Of a stretch of 64,000 nucleotides of DNA, positions 34,207-45,681 are shown in pieces (the first letter of the stretch is position 1; each line of letters begins with the position of its first letter). The stretch spans positions 9,986,385-10,050,384 of the forward strand of contig BSYO01000023.1 in the NCBI GenBank assembly GCA_033239525.1, in the 5' to 3' direction. The notes beneath the pieces were generated by a model. The model did not search any database, was not told the origin of the DNA, and worked only from the letters and a program-made list of their open reading frames with translations. The DNA is from Nepenthes gracilis. Lineage: Eukaryota; Streptophyta; Magnoliopsida; Caryophyllales; Nepenthaceae. A program made the position numbers and the translations under genes.

Positions 34207-34968
34207 TTGGCCATGGCGCTAATATTCTCAGTGTGGAAGTTGAGGCCTTACTTTCAGGCCTACTGGATAGTGGTCCTCACGGACCAGCCGCTAAAAAATA
34301 TCCTCCAGAAGCTCGACGTTTCTGGACGATTGATAAAATGGGCTATCGAATTGGGCGAGTTCGACATCGAATTTCAGCCCAGGTTTGCTGTGAAAGTACA
34401 GCCGTTGGCTGATTTCATTATTGAGACTACAACCCCAGTCCTCGAGGAACAGCCCGAAGAAAGCGTGGAACTGCTTGTCAGAGTTCCAGAATGGATACTC
34501 TATGTTGACGGATCGTCAACGGACATGGGCAGTGGCACAGGAGTGGTCCTTAAAACCCCCAACGGGTTTGAGGTGAAATACTCCCTCAGGCTTAATTTCT
34601 CGGCAACAAACAATGTTACCAAGTACGAGGCCCTATTAGCTGAATTGCGGTTAGCTAAGGAGTGCTTCGCCAAGAGGTTGGCAGTTTACAGGGACTCCGA
34701 GTTAATCGTTAACCAAATTAACGGAGGCTTTGAGGCTAACAACCATCTCTTGGCCAAGTACTTGGCAAAGGCAAGGGAGGCCGCCCAGGGTTTCGAAAAA
34801 CTGACCCTGGTTCACGTCCCCCGAACTGAAAATTGGAAGGCGGACCAGCTGGCCAAACCCGCTACTGCCGAAAATCGAGAACAGTATCTGAGGGACATAC
34901 GGGAGATCCTAGACGCTCCCAGCATTGAGAAGCGAGAGGCAATGCAGATTTTCGAAGCGAAAAGCTGA
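34207..34968 (+). pseudogene. RNase H region of G1
   Basis: Opens in a new frame after a small frameshift. Reads LRPYFQAYWIVVLTDQPLKN, LIKWAIELGEFDIEF, then the RNase H domain: YVDGSSTDMGSGTGVV, TKYEALLAELRLAK, DSELIVNQINGGFEA and WKADQLAKPA. The acidic catalytic positions D, E, D are kept. The archaeal-like RNase H with a GSGTG loop is usual in Tat-lineage elements. The frame is uninterrupted for 253 codons. Confidence 0.9.
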
Positions 34969-36196
34969 ATGACGCCTTTCCTAAACTACCTGGCGGACGG
35001 ATCATTGCCAGAAAATGTGGAGAAGGCCAAACGGGTCAAGAAGACAGCCGGCTGGTATGCTGTGGTTGATGAACTGTTATACCGCCGTGGCTACTCGACT
35101 CCATACCTCCGCTATCTAACTTCCGAAGAGGCTAACTACGCTTTAAGCGAAGTCCACATCGGGATTTATGGGTCTCACATTGGTGGAAAAAACTTGACCT
35201 TTAAGGTCATGCGCCAGGGCTATTACTGGCCCTCGATGAAAAAAGACGCGCTGGAGTTCGTGAAGAAATGTGAAAGCTGTCAGCTTCACAGTAACTTCCA
35301 CCGCCAGCCGTCCACAAATCTGAAAGCCCTTCAGGCCCCTTGGCCCTTCACAATGGGGGCTCGATCTTCTCAGCCAGTTTTCCATTGCCACGGGGCAAAG
35401 AAAATTCGTCATCGTAGACATCGATTACTTTACCAAGTGGGTCGAAGCTGTCCTACTGGCTAAGATAACAGAACACAACGCCCTGGAATTCCTCCGCCAG
35501 AGCATCGTCTGTAGATTCGGCGTCCCCGAGGTCGTTGTGACTGACAACGGGATCCATTTCTCTGGGAAACGCTTCACCAAGAATTGCACGAGCCTTCGCA
35601 TCATGCTGGTCCACACTTCGGTGGCATACCCCCAAGCAAACGGACAGGTGGAGGTGACAAACCGAACGCTGCTCCATGGGTTAAAGACTAAGCTGGAAGA
35701 CGCAGGGAGCTCCTGGGCAGACGAGCTCCCTTCCGTTCTTTGGTCTTATCGAACAACCCCGAAGGAACCAACGTGCGAGATGCCCTTCAGCCTCTGTTAC
35801 GAGACTGAGGCGGTAATCTCGGTCTAAATCGGGCTTCCAAGTCTCAGGGTGGAGTCATTCGACCCACTGACTAACTCCCAAAAAATCAGGGAGCACTTAG
35901 ACTTGTTAGAGGAAGCTCGCAACGCTGCCAGAGAATGGACAGCAGCCTACCAATATCGGATCGCCCGATACTACAACAAAAAAGTTAAGGCACGATGATT
36001 CGATGTAGGAGATCTGGTCCTACGAGGCGTCGATGCCACAGGCAAGCTGGCCGGCAGCAATAAGCTCTCCCCTAATTGAGAAGGGCCTTTCATTGTCTCC
36101 GCCGTCCTACGAAATGGAGCCTACAAACTCCGGGGCCAGGACGGGAAACTGGTTTCGCGAACGTGGAACGCCATCCACCTCAAACGATACTTCTAG
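34969..36196 (+). pseudogene. Integrase of G1
   Basis: N-terminal zinc domain with HIGIYGSHIGGKNLTFKVMR, YYWPSMKKD and CESCQLH. A frameshift near 35,360 moves the frame. The catalytic core has FTKWVEAV, VVVTDNGIHFSGKRF (second Asp), YPQANGQVEVTNRTL (Glu) and SYRTTPKEPT. The C-terminal part has RYYNKKVKAR and GDLVLR, and ends LKRYF before TAG at 36194. Stops at V-TAA (35,825) and others make it non-functional. Confidence 0.92.
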
Positions 36197-36208
36197 TAGC
36201 AGACACAG

Positions 36209-36316
36209 GTACGCACTTGCATTATTGTTTGCACTCGCTTGCTTGTTTACATTTCGCAAAAATAAGTGTTTACTTAGCATACTTCCTATATACATGTGTA
36301 TGTATTTTTTTTGCAG
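36209..36316 (+). other. Intron-like segment after G1 pol
   Basis: Starts ACACAG/GTACGC 12 bases after the pol stop and ends with a T-rich TTTTTTTTGCAG. G2 has an equivalent at the same place (58924-59043). It may be a 3' UTR intron of the sense transcript. Confidence 0.45.
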
Positions 36317-36363
36317 GTTACCTGACCTAGACTGCCCTAAGTCGGGAGGGTCTTCACCCTCTC

Positions 36364-36651
36364 GTTAAACCCTGGTCATCCAGGAGGCCCATAAGCAGTC
36401 GGACTTGAACCTCGATCATCCGAGCGGCTCATTAGCGTTGTACCTAAACCCTGGTCATCCAGGTGGCCATGAGTGGTCTATTATAAACCCTGGTCATCCA
36501 GGTGGTCTATGAGCGGTCTATTATAAACCCTGGTCATCCAGGTGGCCCATAAGTGGCCTAATATGAACCTCATTCATCCAAGCGGCCCATTAGCGGTCGT
36601 ACTAAACCTTGGTCATCCAAGTGGCCCGATAGCGGTCAAAACCTTAGGGCG
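36364..36651 (+). repeat. ~40-bp hairpin tandem array in G1
   Basis: Seven units, each a hairpin CCTGGTCATCCAGG followed by TGGCCCATAAGCGGTC and a spacer TAAAC. Unit 2 has arms CTCGA/CCGAG (36411-36424). Unit 7 has CTTGG/CCAAG (36608-36621), a paired change. Loop TCAT is constant. Confidence 0.93.
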
Positions 36652-36929
36652 CTTATGTAGCATACGCAACGACCTCCTCTACGAGGAGATAGCGTGATCA
36701 GTTAGCGACGGTCAAAGGGAGAAGCATCCTTCTCCAACGTTAGCCGTCCAAGTCATCACCTGGACAGCGCCACCAGGCTGGTTAACACAACCGCCTGCCA
36801 AGCCTAAGAATCTCACTTCTTAGGCAGCCCAACAACGGCAACCGGCCAACCTAGTTGGCCGTCTATGTAATAAAGCATACAAACACGAGCAGTGAAAATA
36901 AATGAACACGAAATTGAAAGAGTTTCCAT

Positions 36930-36935
36930 TTTATT
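36930..36935 (-). terminator. Poly(A) signal of G1 antisense gene
   Basis: AATAAA on the minus strand, 55 bases beyond the antisense stop codon. G2 has the same signal at an equivalent distance. Confidence 0.5.
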
Positions 36936-36989
36936 GCTTTAAATGTGTTACAAAGTTACATAAGTACAAAAAGGAAAAGGTACAAAAGT

Positions 36990-38781
36990 CTACGGAGGCG
37001 GTGACCGCCTCTGACTGTCCTGGGGCTCCACCACAAGGTCATCCTTATGCTGCACCCCACGGTTTCCTAAGTGAAGGTACTCAACGGGGAAGTCAGGGTC
37101 GATCAGCCTCACAAGACGCCGACAAATCTGGACCCCCTCAAACATCCGTCCGTGCAGCATGCCCTCGACCTCGTGGGGACGGATCCGGAGACCGAGCTCG
37201 TTCTTCAAAGTGGATATTCGATCGGCAAGCCATTTCTTGCTTGCTTTGCTTCGATCCTCATCTTCTTTCAAACGGACATTCCCAACTCTTAAGCTGGCAA
37301 TCTTCATTTCCATTCCTGCCAGAACAGTTTCGAGGGCAGCAGTCTCCTCGCGATGCTCTCCTATTGAAGCAGCCAGCTTAGCGTCCAACCAGGTGATCTC
37401 TGCCTCCCTATCAGCCAGCGCCTGATCGCGTTGCGCCACCACCTTAAAGACAGCGGAGGCCACCTTAGCGGCTGCACAAATGACAGACAAAGGCCAAGTT
37501 AGAAATCTGGAAATGAGAAAGTACGAGGAATTAATCAACAAGAATCATACCTCCCAAAATCTCCTCGCGGGCCTCTTCGGCCTGGCCTCTAGACCTGGCC
37601 CAAGTGGCGGCGGCCCAGGAGCATCCTCTCGAGTCAAGCTCGTAGCTGCTTCCTCCAGAATGAGCTCCAAGAGCTCATCAGTCTCGCCCACGGCAGCAGC
37701 ATGTTCCTCAATTGCAGCCTCTGGAGCGGCTACTGGAAAATCGTGCTCCACCATTCGCTCCATAGCAGGAATCTGCGCTACTGGAGAGCTAACAGACGGC
37801 TCCCGCGCCTCCACCACTAGCTCGCAAGCGGGGTCCGTAAAAGACTCCATCAATAAGCACCAGGAACCAATTGCTGCACGGGCTGCGCTAAGATGACTCC
37901 TCCTGAGTCCGCCGACTAGTCCTCGTGGGTCTTCTCCAGGACCGCAGTGCTACCAGGCCCGCTGCAGATTCCGGCAGCCACGTAATCGATGCGGGACGAC
38001 GACGACGACGAGGGAGTCTCCAGCACCTTTTCCAACAGCGGGCCAATAAATCCTTCGTTAGTATGCCGCATGCGGATGATTACGCCCTTGGAGTCCTCAG
38101 GCCTCATCACCCTTATTGGTGGCATGGGTTTTTGAACTGGGGATGGCGGACCCCAATTCACCTTCTTAGTCTCCTCCCGAGAAACCAAAAAATTTCGGTT
38201 GAACTCGTTGGGGTTCTCCTTTATTAACTTAGTCAACCACTCCTGGGCCACCGTCTCCGCCACAAACGGCGTCCCCGCATATGCCTCCGGAACCTGGCCC
38301 CAGTCTTTTTCAAGGGGCCAGGCTGTTCCCACACTCACAAAGAAAAACCGGTTCTTTCAGTTCTTCAACAAGTCATATATGGCCTTATTTATTTTTATGC
38401 TAGAATGGGGGACAAGCGATGTCCACTCTCCTCCTTGATTTATTTTAAACAAGACCTAACCATGGACATCCTAAGCTTCTTACCACACTTTTGAAGAAAA
38501 ATACACATAGTACAGAGATACCGAATAGTGTTGGTATGGAGTTGAGTGATGGGTACTCGTAGAGCTTTTAAAAGAGACTCCAAATCATCCGGCAACGGGA
38601 GACGAAGGCCGCTCCTCAGGTGGGCCTCGTAGACTATGATATGCCCCACTGGAGGAGCAAAAGCTCTGTCATTCCTTCCCGGGACTCTCCATACTATTTC
38701 CTTCGGGACATTAAACTCAACGCACAACGCTTTAACGTCACACACTCTCAGAACGGAGGCGATGTCTGCAACGGATGCCAT
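36990..38781 (-). pseudogene. Antisense ORF (aORF) of G1, gypsy-type transposon protein
   Basis: A gene on the strand opposite to gag-pol, as in Tat-lineage elements, where such proteins are annotated as putative gypsy-type transposon domain (PF04195-like). Starts MASVADIASVLRV at 38,781, with VYEAHLRSGLRLPLP. After a break come KNRFFFVSVGTAW, EWLTKLIKENPNEFN and an acidic Ser-rich linker. A 79-bp intron (37472-37550, donor GAG/GTATGA, acceptor TTTGTGCAG) leads to an exon coding a coiled coil (REAEITWLDAKLA, LKNELGLRIRPHEVEGML) that ends RRSPPP. Stops and a phase mismatch at the intron in this copy make it a pseudogene. Its role is not known. Confidence 0.75.
37472..37550 (-). other. Intron of the G1 antisense gene
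   Basis: Minus-strand GTATGATTCT to TTTGTGCAG, 79 bp. It separates the acidic part from the coiled-coil exon, exactly as the G2 intron at 60209-60275 does. Confidence 0.55.
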
Positions 38782-39069
38782 GGCTTACTCGAAGAACTAG
38801 GGTTTCTGAAAGTTAGGAACGGAGAAGACGAAAGCTTGGAGGCGTAAAAGATTTTCGGAATGAATGGGGAAAACTTAAACGGCAAGCACACTCAAAAACT
38901 CCTCATTAAGGACGCCGTCAGTCCTGACACGTGTCAACTCCCTACTTGGCCCTTCAAAAATTGGACTTTGACGCATTAATGGCCAAGATCTCCACCGAAC
39001 CAAAGGGAGACGCATGTCTTCTTCTGACCTGCAAACCGGTTGATGGCCACGCGTCAATCAAGCCTAGCA

Positions 39070-39250
39070 GGAAGTCCTCCAGAACTAACCAAAACGGTCA
39101 ACAATTTTAGTCAACATCCTTCTCCGGAATTAACCAAAACGGACAACAATTCCGATCAACATTCTTCTCGGGAATTGACCAAAACGGTTAACAATTCTGG
39201 TCAACATTCTTATACGGAATTGGCCAAAACTGTCAACAGTTCTGGTCAAA
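39070..39250 (+). repeat. 48-bp repeats with GTCAAC motifs before 3' LTR of G1
   Basis: Four units of about 48 bp, each with GAATT(A/G)ACCAAAACGGTCAA-like and GGTCAACATTCTTCT-like parts. Each unit holds one or two W-box-like cores (GTCAA/TTGAC). G2 has degenerate equivalents at about 61,945-62,060. The array lies upstream of the antisense gene start and may belong to its promoter. Confidence 0.75.
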
Positions 39251-39369
39251 CTTTCCTTTCTGCCTTTCATAGAGTCCTCCGGAATCCTCAAACGATGAAG
39301 GATAGTAAGGGACATCCCATGATGAACATACCGGAGCCCAGAATTCTGGCCACCAACATGAGAGACTAG

Positions 39370-40416
39370 TGATGGGTACACCGAAAAATGGGCTGGCCCA
39401 TGGTCAACGGATGCCCAAAAGGTATGCCAGACGGTCAACGTAAAAAATACCTAACAAGGTGCGAAAGCCCAAGGCTTGAAAGGCCCAAGACGATCAACGC
39501 CATCATTGACCGGAAGATGGCTAACGCGCAGCGACGACGGCTCGGCGTTGGCGTTGTCACTAATCAACAACAGAGCCAAAAAATAAAAGGCTTTTACGGG
39601 CCAGGCCCACGTAAGCCGACGATCCATCAAGCGGCCAGCAACGGCTCTCCTAGCAATTTCCACGATCTTTGCTGGTTCCCAAAGCGGATATTGACAAAAT
39701 CAGCGCCTTTCTCGTAAGGAATGCGTTAGATTTTTCCAATCTCCTGCTAATTGGAACGCTCCAACGGTAAAAAACACAGAAGGAAAGTAAGTGCTTTGAA
39801 AAGCCGCTGACCGCTGTAGAAGGAAACTATTTCAATCCTTTTGGCAACTGGTATCAACTCTGAAAGGCAAGTCAACTAAGAATCACACAGGAGATCACTC
39901 CTTCCAAAGGAGAAAGATCGCCCGCTCAACCAGAAGTAAGCCCTCGAATTCTCATTCCAGACACGCTCTCAGTTACTTACGCTTTCTGTTACGCAAACTC
40001 TTAGTAAGGCTACTCACGCAAGCTACTGCTCTTACGATGCCCACGTAAACTACAGACTGACACTTCTCCATTTTCTGCTATCATTCAAAAACCTAAGGCA
40101 TACAAACGCGATTCTCACGGCCGCTTACTGCCTCCCCACCATCCAAATTCAAGAAGATAGCTTTGTCTCTCTTTTATCTGAAAACACACACACACTCTCT
40201 CTTTCTCAATTCTCAGTTTCAGAAATCTTCTTGTATTTCGAAGGCTGTTTACTGACTTGAGCGTCGGAATATTTTCGGTGGGACAACTTTCCGCCGACAC
40301 ACTGATCTCCTGTTCTTTTTAGTAGTGTGCATGATCCAAACTCAGGGAACGGTGCCGAAACTAGGATAAGCGGATCAATCTGAATCTGTTCGAAGTTCGG
40401 ATTCAAGGACGCATCA
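39370..40416 (+). repeat. 3' LTR of G1
   Basis: 1,047 bp, TGATGGGTACACC to GACGCATCA, followed by the CAAAT duplication. Partner of 29582-30640. Confidence 0.95.
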
Positions 40417-40421
40417 CAAAT

Positions 40422-42150
40422 AATAATTTATCATATACTTGTGTTATAGTTTCAATTTTCAAAAACTAAAAAGTATTTATAAAAAAAGAATGATTAGTTT
40501 TAAAATTTTTAAATACCCACATATTACTTCTATAATTTTTAAAATAATTAATACTATTATACATAAATTTAAATATTTAATAAGATTTTTTGGTTACTTT
40601 TGATAATATTTTTAATAATAATTTTATTATTTCTTTATTAAAATTGTAATTTTTTTAAATTTTAAAGAGTAAATTATTTCATACAAGATGTGAATATGAT
40701 ATTATTAATATTTTTATTTAAGGATATTTTATAATTTTTTTTCTCTTTATATAAAGAAAATAAATAAATATTATTCTATTTAGAGCATCTTCTTCTTAGA
40801 AGTAACAATTTAAAAACTTATATAGACAACACAAGTTGAGATATAAGAAAATAAAATTTGACTATCTAATAAGATAAAACTTGATATTATATATGCTAAA
40901 AATTGTGTATTCCTTTTATTATATTTTAATCATCTTTTATATTGAAAATATTCCAACAACGAAATCGATTATAGATATTAATTAAAAATGACTAAAATAA
41001 TTAAATATTTTTTAAAATTATTTTATTTTATTTCTAACAAACTTATAAATGCCTATTATATAACAAAGAATCTAATGTTAAGTTAATCGTTGTCATTTAC
41101 TAACATAATTCATCTTTTTTTGAAAGATTATGGTTTTCACTATGTAATACCTAAGATTGAGATATATATTTTAAATAAAATTTGAATAAATAATTTTAAA
41201 TAAATATTAAAATTATTTAAAATATATGTTCACTAATATTATATTTAATTATATCTTTTAGAAAAAAATTTAAAATATTGAAGAAATCATTTAATACTAT
41301 CATATCTCATAAATTTACATAAGATATATATATGCTTCAAAGAATTCTATAATAATATAAGGTTGATCGACAATGCGAAAGAAATGAATGCCTGTAACAA
41401 TCATAAATTGCATGCAATGTACAACTTATATATACCATAGTCAATATTGGAATCGTACACTTCAACAGTAAGAGCAAGCAGTAACAGAAATGATCAACGA
41501 GATTTGCTTTTGATGGTATGGGCTCAATATGAACTACAATTAATTACTAAAAATATAATTTTGGCTAAAATTATTTATTATTAGCAGTCAGACCATATTT
41601 TTAATATTACAAATAGTAATTCAAAGTTTTAGATTTTGGATTGGTAAAAGGCCAAAAAATACATATTTTTTATACCCGCATCAGTGGCACAGGACATATT
41701 ATCCTCACCAGTAAATACAATGTCATCGAAGTCATCTTTCAGTACTAATGGTCAAGTAATTGATGAAAAAAAAAAGTAAAATAATACCAAAAATTACAAA
41801 AATACCAACCCTTTTTAAAGATTTATTGAACGCAAAAGATTGTATCAAAAATCTAAATATTTTTAATTCCAATGAAAAAATTACTCAAGAAGTAGCGATA
41901 GTGAAAATGTAAATAATACCTAAAAATAATTAAATTATTATTAGATATACTTTTTGCTACTTTTTAAAATTAGAATATTATAAGCTCATAGTTGGAATAA
42001 CAAGGGGCTGTTTGGCATTTTCATGGTTGCTTCTCCAAAAAAGTTTAAACATATCTTCATATGTGAAATCTCAAAAGATAAAAGATTCTTGAAATAACTC
42101 ATAAGGTACCAAGATTGTAACCAAAACAAAAAAAAAAAAAAAAAAAAAAG
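40422..42150. other. AT-rich spacer, no gene seen
   Basis: Very AT-rich, with homopolymer runs and an A22 tract near 42,127-42,149. No coding signal found. Confidence 0.6.
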
Positions 42151-42154
42151 AAGA

Positions 42155-42860
42155 ACATATCTCCCCATAACTAAAGTTTTGTGTCTAATATGTGCCTATT
42201 CGGTCCATGTGTGTTGGGGTGTTATTTTCTAAAAAGCTGCATACTTTTGACCTAATTTTTATTTTTATTTCTATAAACACCTAAAATAAAAGGTGTATAA
42301 AGGTTGCAACTATAACGCTTTCTTTAATAAAAGTGAATAGCCATCTTTTGACTAAGAAAACTAAAATTCCTTTCACTTGAGATGAATTGCCAATGTTTTC
42401 TTTTCCAATATTTTCTACCTTATTTTATGCACTTGCTCCAATCCGAAAGCGTTGGTGTGGTAGATGAGTAGCGGGGACATTAAGATCCACTAATATACAA
42501 AGATTCTATTACAAGTGAAGTATGATCAATAAGAGGATCAAAATATGTCCGATTTTACTGATACATACAAATCCAATATGTTCTTTAATAGAAGTCACAA
42601 ATTAGAAGTAAATCAATTTAAATTTAATATATCATTATTATTTAAATTGTAAGTTGACTTTTTTAATATAATACTTTTACTGACTATAAAAGCCTGAAGA
42701 ATTTTATTTGATAACTATTAATAATTAAAGTTTTTCTTCTTTACCAAAATCTATATGTTAAATTTCTTATTATTTATATTTAATTTAGTACTATAATTAA
42801 TTGTAAATATTTATTTCGATATACATCCAGTATAGAATACTTTAGACCAAAATTTCCTTA
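42155..42860 (+). repeat. LTR-like repeat copy A
   Basis: Shares with copies B and C the series TATTTTCTAAAAAGC, a TATAAACACC-like TATA region, GTGTATAAAGGTTG, ACTTTCTTTGATAAAAG-like, and AAGAGGATCAAA. The upstream tandem array present in B and C is missing, cut off at a poly(A) tract. Confidence 0.6.
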
Positions 42861-43204
42861 TTCACCAAAATCTCGATTACTTTAGAATATGTAAACTCAC
42901 ACAATCAAAATAAACTCGAATATATAATATATATAAAAAGTATTCTACAGTAGATGCATACGAGTAAGCCTTCATCAATTCATTTCTACGTCAATGGGAG
43001 CAATTATGCATATTAGAGGGTGAACACAAGAGTATTCATAAAATTAATGAATGAATGGGTGTAGGGTAGTACCTAATCCAAGTAGATACCACCCATAAAT
43101 ACAACAAATATGAAACTAAAGTCCTATTATTATGGAATAAAGAGGAATTTAATATGTGTAATTAAAATAGTAAAAAACTACATGCTATTGTTATAGCTAT
43201 TTTT

Positions 43205-44620
43205 CTGTAAAAATTCAAGCATATCTCCATGTGTAAAATTTTTAAAGAAGCTTGGGAGATACCTAAAATCATCCATGAAGGAACCAAAATGATTAAGAAT
43301 TCTTCATTGCAAATACTTACTACTAATTTGGTGAAATTAGGATGAAAAAATATGAGACATTTGATAAATTTTATACCAATTTAAATGACAATATAAATCT
43401 CATGTTCAATCTTGGAAAAAGAATTCCTAAAAATCACATGATTTGTAAAGTCATAAGATCTCTTCTATAGTAATTCAAAACTAAGGTCGCAGTCATAAAA
43501 GTGAGTAAATATCTCGACAAAGAAAAAATTGAAGAACTTGTTGGCTTGCTAAAAATTTATGAACATACATTGTTTTGATCAACTGAAAACAAATCCATTG
43601 CACAAAAATCTATCAAGGAAAAATTAGAAAATGAATTTGATGTACAATTCGTCAATCATGAAGAATTTGCCATTTTCATAAAAATATTCAAATAATTTTT
43701 GAAGAAAAATAAAAAAACTCTTCTTGTTACTAAAAAAAGCAACTCAAACCCCCATGAAAGTGATAAGAAGAACAAAAGAGAAATTAAAGATATGAAAAAT
43801 AGGAAATATTAACGTGTGTAGTGTCATGAATGTTATGAGCTTGGGATATTTGAACTTAATACCCAAATTTTAAATGCCAAAAGGAGCAAACTATGAATGC
43901 TACTTTGAATGATTGACAAATGGAATGAGCTTAATAATAAAGTTGTATAGAAGAATGTGAGGTAAATTACATGGCTTTTATAACTTTTATGATTAAATGT
44001 GATGAGAATATGGGAGGAAAATTAAAATAATCTAATAACTCTATAAACAAGTTAGAAAGTAAATTTGGTGGCTTTCAAGAAATCTATAATAAACTTTTAA
44101 AAGAATGCCTAAAAGTCAAAAAAAAAAAAAAAAAAAAAAAAAGCAAGTCCCTTAACCTAAAACTATTCAAATTCAAAAAAGTGAAACTTACTCTTTGAAC
44201 TAAACTAAAACTTGATAATGACACATAATCAAGATCTTAAAAATTTAAACAAGTTATTAAATGAACAAATCAAGACCCATGAGACAGACCTCAAAAATGT
44301 AACAAATGATATTAAAATATTTTCAAATGAAACATAAAAACTTGATCATATATTGAGTCTAGGAAAAATAGATAAAAATAAAAAAGGCCTCAGTTATTCT
44401 AATGACATGACAAAAGCCAACATTAAACTGAAAACCATTTTTTGTTCCGGTCACCATGGTCCCGACGAAGAATACAACTAAAAGACTTGTACAATAGCAA
44501 TCAAATAGGATAATTAGAAAGAGCAATTTTGAGACCATGCTAAGGAAACCACCAAACTCCATCTCTAAATTTATTCTTATATGTCAAGGGTGTGGATATA
44601 AGAGTCTTATGTTGTAATAC
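43205..44620 (+). pseudogene. SIRE/Maximus-like copia gag remnant
   Basis: Reads, with stops, KEAWEILKIIHEGTKMIK, then YETFDKFYTNLNDNIN, MFNLGKRIPKNHMICKVIRS, KVSKYLDKEKIEELVGLL and, near 43,820, the zinc-knuckle start CHEC. Around 44,350 SLGKIDKNKKGLSYSN matches the gag C-terminal region of SIRE-type elements. An A-rich tract at 44,118-44,142 interrupts it. Frames shift several times. Confidence 0.75.
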
Positions 44621-44959
44621 AGCAAATTAAGTTCGTCTTGGGACTTAGTTTGCCTATGGCTGCTTGCCTTGTGCATCTTGTATTCTAAATGATCATAATC
44701 AAGGCAAAAATGTTCACTCTCTTGTAAATCAAATTATGTATTTGGTAAAATAAATTACTAAATAACTAAAAAATTTAACTTTGTGGATCAAAAGGAGTGA
44801 TATTGACAATCCCAAAACTACATTGTCAATGAAATGATTTAATATGCAGTATATATAATTAAAAAAATATTCTTGTACCTGACCCATGCTTGTGTCTTGC
44901 TCGTGTGCCAATTTTCTTGTGCTTCTAGCACCTTTCGCACACCTAATGCACTGTGCAGT

Positions 44960-45140
44960 TATGCCTAGTGAGATCCTATCTAGAGTTTGAGCACATTCTA
45001 TCTAAAAATATCCGCACCCAATGCATGCCTCTCCAATGCTTGTACATAGTCTTTTCAAAATATCCATGCTTGAAGCATGACTCTCTAGAACTCATGAATG
45101 GTTTCTCCTGCCTGATGTGTTTGATATGCTTGTGCGCTGA
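44960..45140 (+). repeat. Degenerate units like the copia U3 array
   Basis: GAGCACATTCTATCTAAAAA and TATCCGCACCCAATGCATG resemble the ~52-bp units at 47,390-47,650. Position inside the element suggests an insertion or rearrangement. Confidence 0.35.
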
Positions 45141-45681
45141 ATTGTAGTGCCCTATTTTTTCTTGTGTTGTTCATGTGCCATCCACCTTTTTCAACTCTCC
45201 ATTCACATTCTCTCTCAACTCTCTCATCAAAATCCCTCTTTCTATCTTAACTTTTCAAGATCTATGCACCTTCTTTCAAATCCAAGGAGAATAAAAGGTA
45301 TATTTTTATATTTCTTTCTCTCCTTCAAGATTTTGTGTCTTCGATTCATGGTGAAAGCTAGGCTTCATCACGGTAATGATTTTATGCCTCTCCTAGTGAG
45401 ATTTCCCATGTAAGTAACCAAATTTTGTTGGGTTCTGTTATAGTTGAAAAGATTTGGTTGTAAAACCTAATATTTTTAAGGGTATTTTGTCTTAGGTAGT
45501 CTAGTGTGGAACTCACCCCTGTTTTAGCATTTTATCTTTATGCTTTGGGTTTCTCTTACGTTGGCTTTGTAGGAGTTACTTCCTTGCAACCTTAATGTGA
45601 TAGTTTTTGGTTTGGATCTTGATTAGGATATCAAATCTATAATTCTTTGAACAAATCCTTATATTTTTCTTTTAGTTTTAG

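Larger units (their letters stand above)
29582..40416 (+). mobile_element. G1: full-length Tat-type Ty3/gypsy element
   Basis: 10,835 bp, flanked by CAAAT (29577-29581 and 40417-40421). Order: LTR, degenerate primer site, gag, protease, RT, RNase H, integrase, intron-like segment, hairpin array, antisense gene, 48-bp repeats, LTR. RT-RNase H-integrase order is that of gypsy elements; the antisense gene after pol is typical of Tat-lineage elements. Coding regions carry many stops and several frameshifts, so it is not autonomous now. The LTRs differ visibly, roughly one base in ten by eye, so it is older than E1. Confidence 0.95.

Noticed and set aside
36033..36368. Plus-strand frames overlapping the integrase end and intron-like segment
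   Set aside because: They lie out of frame with integrase and have no domain; the integrase frame explains the region.
36364..36651. CRISPR-like appearance of the regular repeats
   Set aside because: Direct repeats without unique spacers, in a plant retrotransposon 3' region. No cas genes.
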